A stretch of DNA of 64,000 bases from Aminobacter ciceronei (GCF_014138625.1 NZ_JACJHY010000013.1:62001-126000); one strand, 5' to 3'; shown: positions 8,498 to 18,087, counted from the stretch's first letter. Program-made: numbers and translations. Notes: generated by a model not told the origin, from the sequence alone.

Positions 8498-9901
8498 ATG
8501 GCTAAAGCCCGCGTTCAATTCATCTGCCAGAACTGCGGTGCCGCGCATCAGCGCTGGGCCGGCAAGTGCGATTCCTGCGGCGAGTGGAACACGCTCGTCG
8601 AGGAAGGCACGGCGGGCGGCATCGGCAGCGGTCCCGGCTCGCTGAAGAGCGCGCGAAAAGGCCGCGCCGTCACGCTGACCTCGCTCGACGGCGACATCGA
8701 GGATGCGCCGCGCATCGTCTCGGGCATCGGCGAACTCGACCGCGCCACCGGCGGCGGCTTCGTGCGCGGCTCGGCGCTTTTGATCGGCGGCGATCCCGGC
8801 ATCGGCAAGTCGACGCTGTTGACCCAGGCGGCGGCGGCGCTCGCCGCGCGCGGCCACCGCGTCGTCTATGTCTCGGGCGAAGAAGCGGTTGCCCAGATCA
8901 GGCTGCGCGCCCAGCGCCTCGGCGTCGCCTCGACACCGGTCGAACTCGCCGCCGAGACCAATGTCGAAGACATCCTCGCCACCATCGCCGACGGCAAGCG
9001 GCCGGACCTGGTCATCATCGATTCGATCCAGACCTTGTGGACCGACCTCGCCGATTCGGCGCCTGGTACCGTCACCCAAGTGCGGGCGGCGTCCCAGGCG
9101 ATGATCCGCTACGCCAAGTCGACGGGTGCGGCGGTGGTGCTCGTCGGCCATGTCACCAAGGAAGGCCAGATCGCCGGTCCCCGCGTCGTCGAGCACATGG
9201 TCGACGGCGTGCTCTATTTCGAGGGCGAAGGCGGCCACCATTTCCGCATCCTGCGCACGGTCAAGAACCGCTTCGGCCCGACCGACGAGATCGGCGTCTT
9301 CGAAATGTCCGACAAGGGCCTGCGCGAGGTCGCCAACCCGTCCGAGCTGTTCCTCGGCGAACGCCATTCCAAGGCGCCGGGAGCCGCGGTCTTTGCCGCC
9401 ATCGAAGGCACGCGACCGGTGCTGGTCGAGATCCAGGCGCTTGTCGCCGCCTCCAGCCTGGGCACGCCGCGCCGTGCCGTCGTCGGCTGGGATTCGTCGC
9501 GGCTGTCGATGATCCTCGCCGTGCTCGAGGCGCATTGCGGCGTGCGCTTCGGCCAGCACGACGTCTATCTCAACGTTGCCGGCGGCTACCGCATCTCGGA
9601 GCCGGCGGCCGATCTGGCCGTGGCTTCCGCACTGGTTTCATCGCTCACCGGTATTGCCCTACCTGCTGATTGCGTCTATTTCGGCGAAATCAGCCTTTCT
9701 GGCGCCGTGAGGCCGGTTGCGCATGCGCAGCAACGCCTTAAAGAGGCCGAAAAGCTGGGCTTCGGAAGGGCCGTGCTGCCCTCCGGCAGCGGGGAGCTCG
9801 CAGGTGGAATCGGAGCCGGTTCGTTCCAGCCGACCGCACTGGCGGATCTGGTGGCGCGGATAGCCGGCTCAAGGCGAAGCCGCGCGGAAGAGACGGACTG
9901 A
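8498..9901 (+). CDS. radA: DNA repair protein RadA (Sms)
   Basis: RadA is a RecA-like motor that helps branch migration and processing of recombination intermediates. The 467-residue protein has the N-terminal zinc finger (Cys10, Cys13, Cys24, Cys27), Walker A GGDPGIGKST (97-106), the RadA-specific KNRFG motif and a C-terminal Lon-like domain. ATG 8498 is chosen because CGAAAGG precedes it and the zinc finger follows; an upstream in-frame start would lie in the repeat. Confidence 0.97.
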   Translation: MAKARVQFICQNCGAAHQRWAGKCDSCGEWNTLVEEGTAGGIGSGPGSLKSARKGRAVTLTSLDGDIEDAPRIVSGIGELDRATGGGFVRGSALLIGGDPGIGKSTLLTQAAAALAARGHRVVYVSGEEAVAQIRLRAQRLGVASTPVELAAETNVEDILATIADGKRPDLVIIDSIQTLWTDLADSAPGTVTQVRAASQAMIRYAKSTGAAVVLVGHVTKEGQIAGPRVVEHMVDGVLYFEGEGGHHFRILRTVKNRFGPTDEIGVFEMSDKGLREVANPSELFLGERHSKAPGAAVFAAIEGTRPVLVEIQALVAASSLGTPRRAVVGWDSSRLSMILAVLEAHCGVRFGQHDVYLNVAGGYRISEPAADLAVASALVSSLTGIALPADCVYFGEISLSGAVRPVAHAQQRLKEAEKLGFGRAVLPSGSGELAGGIGAGSFQPTALADLVARIAGSRRSRAEETD

Positions 9902-9929
9902 AACCGTCGCCATGGAGTGAGTGGACACG

Positions 9930-10532
9930 ATGCCGATTACGCTGCTTGACGGAATTCTTGTCGGCTTCACCCTGGTCTCGGCGATGCTCGCCATGGTGCG
10001 CGGTTTTTCCCGCGAGGTGCTGTCGGTCGCCTCATGGGCCGCTGCCGCCGCTGCCGCCTTCTTCTTCTACAAGCCGGTCGTGCCTTACGTTCAGCCCTAT
10101 ATCGACAACGAAAAGATCGCCATGGCGGCTGCCGCCGGCATCGTCTTTATCATCGCGCTGATCGTCGTCACCATCATCACCATGAAGATCGCCGATTTCA
10201 TCATCGACAGCCGCATCGGCGCGCTCGATCGCACGCTCGGCTTCCTCTACGGTGCCGCCCGCGGCATCCTGGTCGTTGCCGTCGGCCTTTTGTTCTTCAA
10301 CTGGCTGGTCGGCCCCAACGCTCCGGCCTGGGTCGCGGAGGCGAAGTCGCGGCCGCTGCTCGAGAGCATCGGCACCTCGATCGAGAACCTTCTGCCCGAG
10401 GATCCCGAGAATTCGATCCTCAAGAAGCTCAATTCGCAGACCGGCGAACCGGAAGCCGGCGCCACCACGCCGCCTGCCGAGGCGCCTGCCGAAGGCGAGG
10501 CGCCGGCCGAGCCGGCACCGACCAACAACTGA
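9930..10532 (+). CDS. cvpA: CvpA family membrane protein
   Basis: This 200-residue protein has four predicted membrane helices, and its tail from about residue 165 is rich in Pro, Ala and Glu. The motifs DGILVGFTLVSAMLAMVRGFSREV and IGALDRTLGFLYGAARG fit CvpA, first linked to colicin V production and genetically to purF. A GTG at 9921 is an alternative start; ATG 9930 gives the family N-terminus. It sits between radA and purF, the usual alphaproteobacterial order. Confidence 0.9.
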   Translation: MPITLLDGILVGFTLVSAMLAMVRGFSREVLSVASWAAAAAAAFFFYKPVVPYVQPYIDNEKIAMAAAAGIVFIIALIVVTIITMKIADFIIDSRIGALDRTLGFLYGAARGILVVAVGLLFFNWLVGPNAPAWVAEAKSRPLLESIGTSIENLLPEDPENSILKKLNSQTGEPEAGATTPPAEAPAEGEAPAEPAPTNN

Positions 10533-10556
10533 TTGCGCCTGAGGCGGGATGGCGCG

Positions 10557-10585
10557 TTGCCCTTGCCGCCTCATCGCACTATATA
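10557..10585 (+). promoter_or_regulatory. Probable purF promoter
   Basis: TTGCCC (10557-10562) and TATATA (10580-10585) are separated by 17 bases, a good sigma-70 match. It lies about 30 bases upstream of the purF ATG, so purF can be transcribed apart from cvpA. Confidence 0.5.
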
Positions 10586-10613
10586 GCGTTTTTGCTAGAA
10601 GAGGCCGCCCCCG

Positions 10614-12083
10614 ATGGCAGACGCAGCTGACGTGCTTTCCGCGGAAGCCGATGATCATTTCCACGACGAATGTGGTGTGTTCGGCATTTTTGGCCGACAA
10701 GACGCCGCGGCAATCGTCACGCTGGGGCTGCATGCGCTCCAGCATCGCGGCCAGGAGGCCGCCGGCATCGTCAGTTATGACGGCAGCCAGTTCCACGTCG
10801 AGCGCCATGTCGGCCTGATCGGCGACACCTTCACCAAGCAGCGTGTCATCGACAGCCTCAAGGGCAACCGCGCCATCGGCCACACCCGCTACGCCACGAC
10901 GGGCGGCGCCGGCGTCCGCAACATCCAGCCTTTCTTCGCCGAACTCGCCGATGGCGGCTTCGCTGTCGCGCATAACGGCAACCTGACCAATGCGATGACG
11001 GTGCAGCGCGCGCTGCAGAAGCAGGGCTCGATCTTCTCGTCGACCTCCGACACCGAGACCATCCTGCATCTCGTCGCCACCTCGAAGGAACGCGACCTCA
11101 ATGCGCGCTTCATCGATGCGGTGCGCCAGGTCGAGGGTGCGTTTTCGCTGGTCGCGCTGTCGTCGAAGAAGATGATCGGCTGCCGCGATCCGCTCGGCAT
11201 TCGCCCGCTGGTGCTCGGCGATCTCGACGGCGCCTGGATCCTCGCCTCCGAGACCTGCGCGCTCGACATCATCGGCGCGCGCTTCGTGCGCGACCTCAAG
11301 CCCGGCGAGATGGTCATCGTCACCTCCAAGGGCATCGAGAGCATCTTCCCGTTCGAGCCGCAGAAGCCGCGCTTCTGCATCTTCGAATATGTCTATTTCG
11401 CCCGTCCCGATTCTTCGGTCGAGGGCCGCAACGTCTATGACGTGCGCAAGCGCATCGGCGCCGAACTGGCGCTCGAAAGCCCCGTCGACGCCGACATCGT
11501 CGTGCCGGTGCCGGATTCGGGCACCCCGGCAGCCATCGGCTTCTCGCAAGCCGCCGGCCTCCCCTTCGAGCTCGGCATCATCCGCAACCACTATGTCGGC
11601 CGCACCTTCATCTCGCCGGGCGATTCCATCCGCCACATGGGCGTCAAGCTGAAGCACAATGCCAACCGCCGCATGATCGAAGGCAAGCGCATCGTGCTGG
11701 TCGACGATTCCATCGTCCGCGGCACCACCAGCCAGAAGATCGTGCAGATGGTCCGCGATGCCGGTGCCAAGGAGGTGCATATGCGCATCGCCTCGCCGCC
11801 GACCCGCGCCTCCTGCTTCTACGGCGTCGACACGCCGGAAAAGTCCAAGCTTCTCGCCTCGCGCATGACGATCGAGGAAATGGCCGAGTTCATCCGCGTC
11901 GACTCGCTCGGCTTCCTGTCGATGAACGGTCTCTACCGCGCCGTCGGCGAGGCGAGCCGCAATGACGAGCAGCCGCAATATTGCGATGCCTGCTTCTCCG
12001 GCCAGTACCCGACGCGACTGGCCGACCTCGAAGGCACCGACAATGTGCGCTCGTTGTCGCTTCTGGCCACCGGCGGGCTGTAG
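10614..12083 (+). CDS. purF: Amidophosphoribosyltransferase
   Basis: PurF catalyses the first step of purine synthesis: glutamine plus PRPP to phosphoribosylamine. The 489-residue protein has a 19-residue propeptide before the catalytic Cys20 (ECGVFGIFG), the Ntn glutaminase domain, and a phosphoribosyltransferase domain with the PRPP loop VLVDDSIVRGTTS. The ending YCDACFSGQYPT is typical of the family. It has its own likely promoter and ends near a convergent doxX-like gene. Confidence 0.97.
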   Translation: MADAADVLSAEADDHFHDECGVFGIFGRQDAAAIVTLGLHALQHRGQEAAGIVSYDGSQFHVERHVGLIGDTFTKQRVIDSLKGNRAIGHTRYATTGGAGVRNIQPFFAELADGGFAVAHNGNLTNAMTVQRALQKQGSIFSSTSDTETILHLVATSKERDLNARFIDAVRQVEGAFSLVALSSKKMIGCRDPLGIRPLVLGDLDGAWILASETCALDIIGARFVRDLKPGEMVIVTSKGIESIFPFEPQKPRFCIFEYVYFARPDSSVEGRNVYDVRKRIGAELALESPVDADIVVPVPDSGTPAAIGFSQAAGLPFELGIIRNHYVGRTFISPGDSIRHMGVKLKHNANRRMIEGKRIVLVDDSIVRGTTSQKIVQMVRDAGAKEVHMRIASPPTRASCFYGVDTPEKSKLLASRMTIEEMAEFIRVDSLGFLSMNGLYRAVGEASRNDEQPQYCDACFSGQYPTRLADLEGTDNVRSLSLLATGGL

Positions 12084-12101
12084 CAGCGGCACCTTCAGCA
12101 T

Positions 12102-12125
12102 GCTTCCGCGTCAATGCGCGGAAGC
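12102..12125. terminator. Hairpin between convergent purF and DoxX genes
   Basis: GCTTCCGCG (12102-12110) pairs with CGCGGAAGC (12117-12125) around a six-base loop. It covers the DoxX stop codon and may serve both strands, but it lacks a T-run. Confidence 0.4.
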
Positions 12126-12536
12126 AGCCTTGTCCTTCCAGATCAAGCCTTGCCGCAGCGCGAGCCGCTCGCCCGGGCCGTGGACGGCTGCGTAAAGCAG
12201 TCCGGCCAGGAAGGTGAAGTGATCGACGAAGAAGCCGAATTCGGCTGGGTTTCCCTGCCAGTGCGACGGACCGTGGAAGGCGAAGGCCAGGAAAACGACA
12301 TAGGCGCCGGCCAGCAGGGCCGCCTCCGAAAAGAACGCGCCGGTGAGGAAGGCCAGCACAAGCCCGATTTCGAAAAAGGCCGCCAGCCATGCCAATGGCA
12401 AGGCAAAAGGAAAGCCGGCGGCCGAGATGTAGGCGGCGGTTTCAGTCATTCCGGCGAATTTGAACAAGGCCGCCATGCCGAAGGCGCCGGCGAAGATCAG
12501 TCTGGCTACCAGGATTGCAACGCTTCTGCCCATCAT
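12111..12536 (-). CDS. DoxX family membrane protein
   Basis: This 141-residue protein has four hydrophobic helices. The motif ILVARLIFAGAFGMAALFKF near the N-terminus matches the DoxX/YphA family. Members act in redox or thiosulfate metabolism in some organisms, but the role here is unknown. The start is the first of two ATG codons at 12536, with GAGGAGGAC just before it. It is divergent from the SDR gene. Confidence 0.85.
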   Translation of the reverse strand: MMGRSVAILVARLIFAGAFGMAALFKFAGMTETAAYISAAGFPFALPLAWLAAFFEIGLVLAFLTGAFFSEAALLAGAYVVFLAFAFHGPSHWQGNPAEFGFFVDHFTFLAGLLYAAVHGPGERLALRQGLIWKDKAASAH

Positions 12537-12728
12537 GTCCTCCTCTAGGGTTTCATCCCTAGGACGGATACCGGCCGGCATTCCCGACATCGTCGGCAGG
12601 AAATAGGGCGACGGCGAGAAATAAGGCCTGTCGCCGGCGCCTGCGGCATCCATTCCGGATGCGTGGGGTTTTGTTCGGGACAAAATCGTCCTATCAGGCT
12701 GCGGACCGACAAGATCGAACTGGATGCC

Positions 12729-13478
12729 ATGATGACAACCACTCCCGACCTCTCCGGCCGCATCGCGCTCGTCACCGGCGCATCGCGCGGCATCGGCTAC
12801 AACACGGCCAAGCAGCTTGCCGCGGCGGGTGCGCATGTGATTGCCGTGGCGCGTACGGTCGGCGGGCTGGAAGAGCTCGACGACGAGATCAAGGCATCAG
12901 GCGGCCAGGCGACGCTGGTGCCGCTCGACCTCACCGACATGGCCGGCATCGACCGTCTCGGCAGCTCGATCAACGACCGCTGGGGCAAGCTCGACATTCT
13001 GGTCGCCAATGCCGCCGTGCTCGGCGTCATCGCCCCCATCGGCCATGTCGAGGCCAAGGTCTTCGACAAGGTCATGGCCGTCAACGTCACCGGCACCTGG
13101 CGCCTGATCCGCTCGGTCGATCCGCTGCTGCGCAAGTCGGATGCCGGCCGCGCCGTCATCGTCAGCTCCGGCTCCGCCCATTCGGCGCGCGCCTTCTGGG
13201 CGCCCTATGCCGCCTCCAAGGCCGCCGTCGAGGCGCTCGCCCGCTCCTGGGCCGACGAGACCAAAAACACCGCCTTGCGCGTCAACATCTTCGACCCCGG
13301 CACCAGCCGCACCGCGATGCGGGCGTTGGCCGTGCCCGGCGAGGATCCGGCGACCGTCACCCATCCGTCTGAGACGGCGCGCCACATCCTTGGCATGGTC
13401 GACCCTGCGCTGACCCGCACGGGCCAGATCTACCAGATCCGCGAGCAGCGCTGGGTTTCGCACCAGAAGCCGGCCTGA
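12729..13478 (+). CDS. SDR family NAD(P)-dependent oxidoreductase
   Basis: This classical short-chain dehydrogenase of about 250 residues has the cofactor loop TGASRGIGYN, the NAAVLG segment, the catalytic Ser in VIVSSGSAHS, and Tyr/Lys in PYAASKAAVEA. The C-terminal part has DPGTSRTAMRA, as in families resembling 3-oxoacyl-ACP reductases. The substrate cannot be told. Two adjacent ATGs (12729, 12732) are possible; an in-frame upstream start at 12663 would add unrelated residues. Confidence 0.9.
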   Translation: MMTTTPDLSGRIALVTGASRGIGYNTAKQLAAAGAHVIAVARTVGGLEELDDEIKASGGQATLVPLDLTDMAGIDRLGSSINDRWGKLDILVANAAVLGVIAPIGHVEAKVFDKVMAVNVTGTWRLIRSVDPLLRKSDAGRAVIVSSGSAHSARAFWAPYAASKAAVEALARSWADETKNTALRVNIFDPGTSRTAMRALAVPGEDPATVTHPSETARHILGMVDPALTRTGQIYQIREQRWVSHQKPA

Positions 13479-13600
13479 TCTTTCCGCGCGACGCGTCGCT
13501 GCGGCTAGCGGCGATGCCGGCAACGATGTTGCCGCCGTCGCGTTGACCACTGCTTGAGCGCATCGCAGCGATGCGTGGAACGAAAGTCTTGCAAGTGCCC

Positions 13601-13638
13601 GCCCGGGCGCTCTATGCCCAGGCGCCCGGGCGCTCTAT
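13601..13638. repeat. 15-bp direct repeat upstream of the SLC13-type gene
   Basis: GCCCGGGCGCTCTAT occurs at 13601-13615 and again at 13624-13638. Each copy contains the palindrome GCCCGGGC. The second copy ends 25 bases before the transporter start, so the pair may be an operator or a simple duplication. Confidence 0.6.
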
Positions 13639-13662
13639 ACTGATGTGGGGGACATCGGCCGC

Positions 13663-15429
13663 ATGACCACCGACCAGTTGATGTCCTTCGCCGTCATAGC
13701 GCTGATGATGGCGGCATTCGTCTGGGGCCGGTTCCGTTACGATCTCGTCGCCTGCGGCGCACTTATCGCAGCGGTTGCGATCGGCATCGTGCCGCAGGCC
13801 GAAGCGTTCAGCGGCTTCAGCGACGACATCGTCATCATCGTCGGCTCGGCACTTCTGGTCAGCGCCGGCGTCGCGCGCTCGGGCATCATGGAATATGCCA
13901 TCCAGCGCTTCGCCCCCGACGTCTCGAGCGTCAGGGCGCAATTGGCGCTTTTGGTGATCATCGTCACCATCCTGTCCGCCTTCGTGAAGAACATCGGCGC
14001 GCTGGCGATCATGATCCCCATCGCCTTCCAGTTCGCCCGCCGCTCCAACACCTCGCCCTCGGTTTTCCTGATGCCGATGGCCTTCGGCTCGCTGCTCGGC
14101 GGGCTGATGACGCTGGTCGGCACCTCGCCCAACATCGTCGTGTCGCGCGTGCGCCAGGACATGACCGGCGACGCCTTCTCGATGTTCGACTTCACCCCTG
14201 TCGGCGCAGCACTTGCCGTCGCCGGCCTCGTCTTCCTGGTGCTGTTCTACTGGCTCCTGCCGATCCGCACCCGCGCCTCGGCCTCGATCCACGAGGCGCT
14301 CGACGTCAACAACTACGTCACCGAGGCCCGCCTGGTCGCCGACTCCACCGTCGTCGGCAAGTCGCTGGCCGACCTGTTGAAGCTCGGCGGCAGCCGCGCG
14401 GTGGTAACCTCTATCCTGCGCTCGCGCGCCCTGCATGTGACGCCGTTCCCCGACGTCGTGCTGCGCGAGGGCGACATCCTGTTGATCGAGGGCGCCCCTG
14501 AAGCGCTCGACCGCATCGTCACCCAGTCCAAGCTCAGCGTCACCGGCAGCCGTGATTCCGCCGGCGGCAAGCATGCGGCCACCGCCGTCGAGGCGATCAT
14601 CGGCGAACACTCGACCCTGATCGGCGGCTCGGCGCAGCGCCTGGCGCTCTACGACCGTTTCAACGTCAACCTGCTGGCGGTCAGCCGCAAGGGCGAACGC
14701 ATCCAGGAGCGGCTCGGCGCCGTCATCCTGCGCCTAGGCGACGTCGTCGTGCTGCAGGGCAACCCGCAGACGATGCCCGACATATTGCGCGAGCTCGGCT
14801 GCCTGCCCTTGGCCGAGCGCCCGATCCTGCTCGGCAGCGTCAGGCGCGGCGTCGTGCCCCTCGCCATTCTCGTCGCCGCGATGGGCGCCACCGCCCTTGG
14901 CCTTTTGCCGGTGCCGCTCGCCTTCTTCACCGCCGCTGTCGCCATGGTGCTGTTTCGCGTCATCCCGCTGCGCGAAGTCTATGGCGCCATCGATGGCCCG
15001 ATCCTGGTGATGCTCGCCGCCCTCATCCCGGTCAGCGACTCGCTGCGCCGGACCGGCGCCACCGACATCATCTCGGCCTGGCTCGCCGAATTCGCCTCGA
15101 CGCTGCCGCCCGCCGGGGCGCTGACATTGATCATGGTCGTGGCGATGGCGGTCACGCCGTTCCTCAACAATGCCGCCACCGTGCTCGTCGTGGCACCGAT
15201 TGCCGCCGGATTTGCCACCACGCTCGGCTTCCGCCCCGAAGCCTTCCTGATGGCGGTGGCGATCGGCGCCGGCTGTGATTTCCTCACCCCCATCGGCCAC
15301 CAGTGCAACACCCTTGTCATGGGCCCCGGCGGCTACAAATTCTCCGATTATCCGCGCCTCGGCCTGCCGCTGTCGCTGCTGGTCATCGTCGTCGCCGTGC
15401 CGATGCTGATGCTGGTCTGGCCGATGTAG
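13663..15429 (+). CDS. SLC13-family permease with TrkA-C domains
   Basis: This is a 588-residue transporter: an N-terminal membrane half (to about residue 205), two soluble TrkA-C-like modules (about 210-390, with REGDILLIEGAPEALDRI and RLGDVVVLQGNPQTM), and a second membrane half with NNAATVLVVAPIA. This layout belongs to the divalent-anion/sodium symporter superfamily, often sulfate or dicarboxylate carriers, but the substrate is not certain. ATG 13663 has GGGGGA ten bases upstream; an in-frame GTG at 13645 is the alternative. Confidence 0.88.
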   Translation: MTTDQLMSFAVIALMMAAFVWGRFRYDLVACGALIAAVAIGIVPQAEAFSGFSDDIVIIVGSALLVSAGVARSGIMEYAIQRFAPDVSSVRAQLALLVIIVTILSAFVKNIGALAIMIPIAFQFARRSNTSPSVFLMPMAFGSLLGGLMTLVGTSPNIVVSRVRQDMTGDAFSMFDFTPVGAALAVAGLVFLVLFYWLLPIRTRASASIHEALDVNNYVTEARLVADSTVVGKSLADLLKLGGSRAVVTSILRSRALHVTPFPDVVLREGDILLIEGAPEALDRIVTQSKLSVTGSRDSAGGKHAATAVEAIIGEHSTLIGGSAQRLALYDRFNVNLLAVSRKGERIQERLGAVILRLGDVVVLQGNPQTMPDILRELGCLPLAERPILLGSVRRGVVPLAILVAAMGATALGLLPVPLAFFTAAVAMVLFRVIPLREVYGAIDGPILVMLAALIPVSDSLRRTGATDIISAWLAEFASTLPPAGALTLIMVVAMAVTPFLNNAATVLVVAPIAAGFATTLGFRPEAFLMAVAIGAGCDFLTPIGHQCNTLVMGPGGYKFSDYPRLGLPLSLLVIVVAVPMLMLVWPM

Positions 15430-15514
15430 CGACACGCAAGCGTGATTGGCCGGTGAATTCGGCCAGTCCTAGTTTTGCGGCCCTCAAATCAAGAAAATGA
15501 GGGAGGACCACGCG

Positions 15515-16141
15515 ATGAAACGCATTCTTCTGATGTCTGCGCTGCTTTTATCAGGCCTGTCGGCGGCCAGCGCGCAGGACGCCACGATGAGCTTCTTCGT
15601 CACCAGCAGCGGCATCGGCAAGGGCGCCAATCTCGGCGGCCTCGCTGGCGCCGACGCCCATTGCCAGAGCCTGGCCGAGGCCGCGGGCTCGACCGGCAAG
15701 ACCTGGCACGCCTATCTCTCGACCAAGGACGTCGACGCCAGGGACCGCATCGGCCAGGGACCATGGGTCAACGCCAAGGGCCAGAAGATCGCCGACGACG
15801 TGGCGTCGCTGCACAGCGACGCCAACAACATCAACAAGGAAACCGCCCTCGATGAGAAGGGCAACACCATCAATGGCCGCGGCGACCAGCCCAACAAGCA
15901 CGACATATTGACCGGTTCCAAACCCGACGGCACCCGCATCGCCGACCAGACCTGCGGCGACTGGACCCTCGACGGCACCGAAGGTGCTGCGATGATGGGC
16001 CATCACGACCGCATGGGCCTCGACGATTCCGCGGCGGCCAAATCCTGGAACTCGTCGCATGCCTCGCGCGGCGGCTGCAGCCAGGAAGCGCTGGAGGGAA
16101 CCGGCGGCGACGCCCTGTTCTACTGCTTCGCCGCCAATTGA
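15515..16141 (+). CDS. Secreted lectin-like (endostatin/DUF1554-type) protein
   Basis: This 208-residue exported protein has a signal peptide of about 20 residues (ending SAASAQ). The mature part, with SGIGKGANLGGLAGADAHCQ, TWHAYLST and SWNSSHASRGGC, resembles the C-type-lectin-fold family related to collagen NC10/endostatin and DUF1554. Conserved Cys residues could form disulfides in the periplasm. GGGAGGA precedes the start. The ligand is unknown, and the fold call is from memory of similar proteins. Confidence 0.7.
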   Translation: MKRILLMSALLLSGLSAASAQDATMSFFVTSSGIGKGANLGGLAGADAHCQSLAEAAGSTGKTWHAYLSTKDVDARDRIGQGPWVNAKGQKIADDVASLHSDANNINKETALDEKGNTINGRGDQPNKHDILTGSKPDGTRIADQTCGDWTLDGTEGAAMMGHHDRMGLDDSAAAKSWNSSHASRGGCSQEALEGTGGDALFYCFAAN

Positions 16142-16183
16142 TGGCAAGCGTCAGGCCGCGGCGCCTGGAACAGCTGATCTGTG

Positions 16184-16210
16184 AAGGCTCACCGCCACCC
16201 GGTGAGCCTT
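16184..16210 (+). terminator. Terminator after the lectin-like gene
   Basis: AAGGCTCACCG (16184-16194) pairs perfectly with CGGTGAGCCTT (16200-16210) around a five-base loop. Only a short T stretch follows. It lies 42 bases after the stop and also before the convergent osmC end. Confidence 0.6.
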
Positions 16211-16279
16211 TGCACATCTGAGGCGCGCCACGCGTCAACGTTCGCCGCAAGGGGTCGGCGCAACTGTACGTCCCGAACC

Positions 16280-16789
16280 TTAGCGTTCGGCCGAAACGCT
16301 CAGTTCCGGCCGGACGTTCAATGTCTGGAACACCACGCAATAACGTTCGGTCAGCCTGATCAGAGCATCGATGCGCTCCTGCGGCTCGTCGGTGTCGAGC
16401 TTGAAGGCAAGCCGGATGGCGCGAAAGCCGACCGGCGCATCCCTGGCGACGCCGAGCGTGCCGCGAAAATCGAGGTCGCCCTCGGCCGACACCACGGCTT
16501 CACCGAGGCGGAACTCGAGTGCGGTCGCCACCGCCTTCAGGGTCACGCCGGCGCAGGCGACCAGTGCCTCGAGCAGCATGTCGCCCGAGCACAGCTCCAT
16601 TCCGCTGCCGCCCGTCGCCGGGTGCAGCCCGGCGGTGACGATTGCCTTGCCGGTGTCGACCTTGCAGGAAATCGACTGCTCGTCGACGGCGCCGCGCGCC
16701 CGAAGCGTGATCAGCGCGCGCCCGGCATCCGCGCGATAGGCGTCCTTCATCGGCGCCTGCAGCGCCTTCAACCCAGCAGCATCCATCAT
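16280..16789 (-). CDS. OsmC family protein
   Basis: This is a 169-residue member of the OsmC/Ohr family of thiol peroxidases acting on organic peroxides. The two family cysteine positions are present: Cys79 in LVACAGVTL and Cys151 in ERYCVVFQTL. The start is the first of two ATGs at 16789, with GGGAGGAAA before it. It is divergent from the EamA gene. The subgroup and substrate are uncertain. Confidence 0.85.
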   Translation of the reverse strand: MMDAAGLKALQAPMKDAYRADAGRALITLRARGAVDEQSISCKVDTGKAIVTAGLHPATGGSGMELCSGDMLLEALVACAGVTLKAVATALEFRLGEAVVSAEGDLDFRGTLGVARDAPVGFRAIRLAFKLDTDEPQERIDALIRLTERYCVVFQTLNVRPELSVSAER

Positions 16790-16917
16790 TTTCCTCCCGG
16801 TCGACGTGGCGTACCATCCTGGCAGCCACCCTAGCATGCCGGCCTGCTGACAGCAGGCTGGCAGTGCCCTGGGATAGGCTGGACCCGACAGACTGGGCCC
16901 CTGACCGGGAAAAGAGG

Positions 16918-17826
16918 ATGACGACAGCAAGCGAAACCGCCGCGCAGCACCGGCTCGGCATGCTGCTTGTGGCAGCATCGGCGGCCGTTTTCGGCCTTGC
17001 CGGCATCCTGACAAAGTCGGTCGACGCCGATCCCCTGACCATCACCTCCTGGCGCGGGCTGATCGGCGGCATGCTGATATCGGCCTATGTGCTGTGGCGA
17101 CGGCGAAACGGCACGGGCGAAAGCCTGCATCTCGGCTGGCAGGGCTGGCTGCTGGCCGCACTCGGCACGATCTCCAGCGTCGCCTTCATCGCCGCCTTCA
17201 AGAACACCTATGTCGCCAATGTCGTGGTCATCTACGCCACCGTTCCGTTCGTCGTCGCTTTGTTTGCCTGGCTGATCGCCGGCGAGGTGTTCCGGCGCCA
17301 GACGGCGGTGGCGGCAGCCGTCTGCCTCGCCGGCGTCGCCATCATGTTCTGGTCCGGCCTCGGCGGCGGCCATGCCTTCGGCGATGCGCTGGCGCTGATG
17401 ATGACCTGCCTGTTTGCCTTCTACGCCGCCCTCGTCAGGCGCTTCCGCAACGCCTCCGTCGTCTGGGCCGGGGCCGTTTCCGCCTTTCTCGGCGTGATCC
17501 CGGCCTGGCTTCTGACCGATCCGCTCACCGTGCCACGGTCGAGCATCGCGCCGCTCGTTTTCTTCGGCTTCACCTTCGCCCTTGCCGTCATCCTGTGGAC
17601 CGAAGGCGCGCGCCGCATTCCGGCAGCGGAGGCGGGCCTGCTCGGCACGACCGAGGTACCGTTCGGCATCTTCTTCGCCTGGCTGTTCCTGGCCGAGCTG
17701 CCGCCGACGGCGAGCCTTTTCGGCGGCGCCATCGTGCTTGGCGCGGTGTTCTGGCACGCCTGGCGCGACGCCCGCTCGGCTGAACGGTTCGAGACTGGCG
17801 GAAAATTCCGCCGTGAAACGAGCTAG
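16918..17826 (+). CDS. EamA/DMT family transporter
   Basis: This 302-residue inner-membrane protein has about ten helices in two EamA repeats (TKSVDADPLTITSWRGLIGG in the first; LLGTTEVPFGIFFAWLFLAE in the second). The family exports metabolites or drugs; the cargo is unknown. ATG 16918 is preceded by AAAGAGG and fits the family N-terminus, whereas the frame is open to 16864. Confidence 0.88.
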   Translation: MTTASETAAQHRLGMLLVAASAAVFGLAGILTKSVDADPLTITSWRGLIGGMLISAYVLWRRRNGTGESLHLGWQGWLLAALGTISSVAFIAAFKNTYVANVVVIYATVPFVVALFAWLIAGEVFRRQTAVAAAVCLAGVAIMFWSGLGGGHAFGDALALMMTCLFAFYAALVRRFRNASVVWAGAVSAFLGVIPAWLLTDPLTVPRSSIAPLVFFGFTFALAVILWTEGARRIPAAEAGLLGTTEVPFGIFFAWLFLAELPPTASLFGGAIVLGAVFWHAWRDARSAERFETGGKFRRETS

Positions 17827-17865
17827 ACAGCCAGTGGCAATTCGAGATCCTGCCGCGAAGGTGAG

Positions 17866-17914
17866 GAATGCGGAGCGGGCAGAAGAAAGAGCCCTGTTGC
17901 TCGCACGAACACAG
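17866..17914. repeat. Dispersed repeat, copy A
   Basis: The stretch starting GAATGCGGAGCGGGCAGAAG and ending GAACACAG closely matches 51357-51408. Both copies are intergenic. The rest of the gap 17827-18087 shows no convincing gene. Confidence 0.6.
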
Positions 17915-18087
17915 CCGCCTGCCCGACCCTCGGCGGTCGCGACCTCCGGCACGGGCACGTTCTCCGTCTCTCGGCTGCTTCTCTGCCTGGACCGGCGCGA
18001 CGACCGCATCGATATGGCGGTTCGCGACAGGACGCGCCGCTTGGTGCCTGCCGCCGCCTGATGCAGCCCGCTTCCGGGCCAGAACGT

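Noticed and set aside
10032-12101. 689-codon reverse frame over cvpA and purF
   Set aside because: Antisense shadow of two clearly recognised genes.
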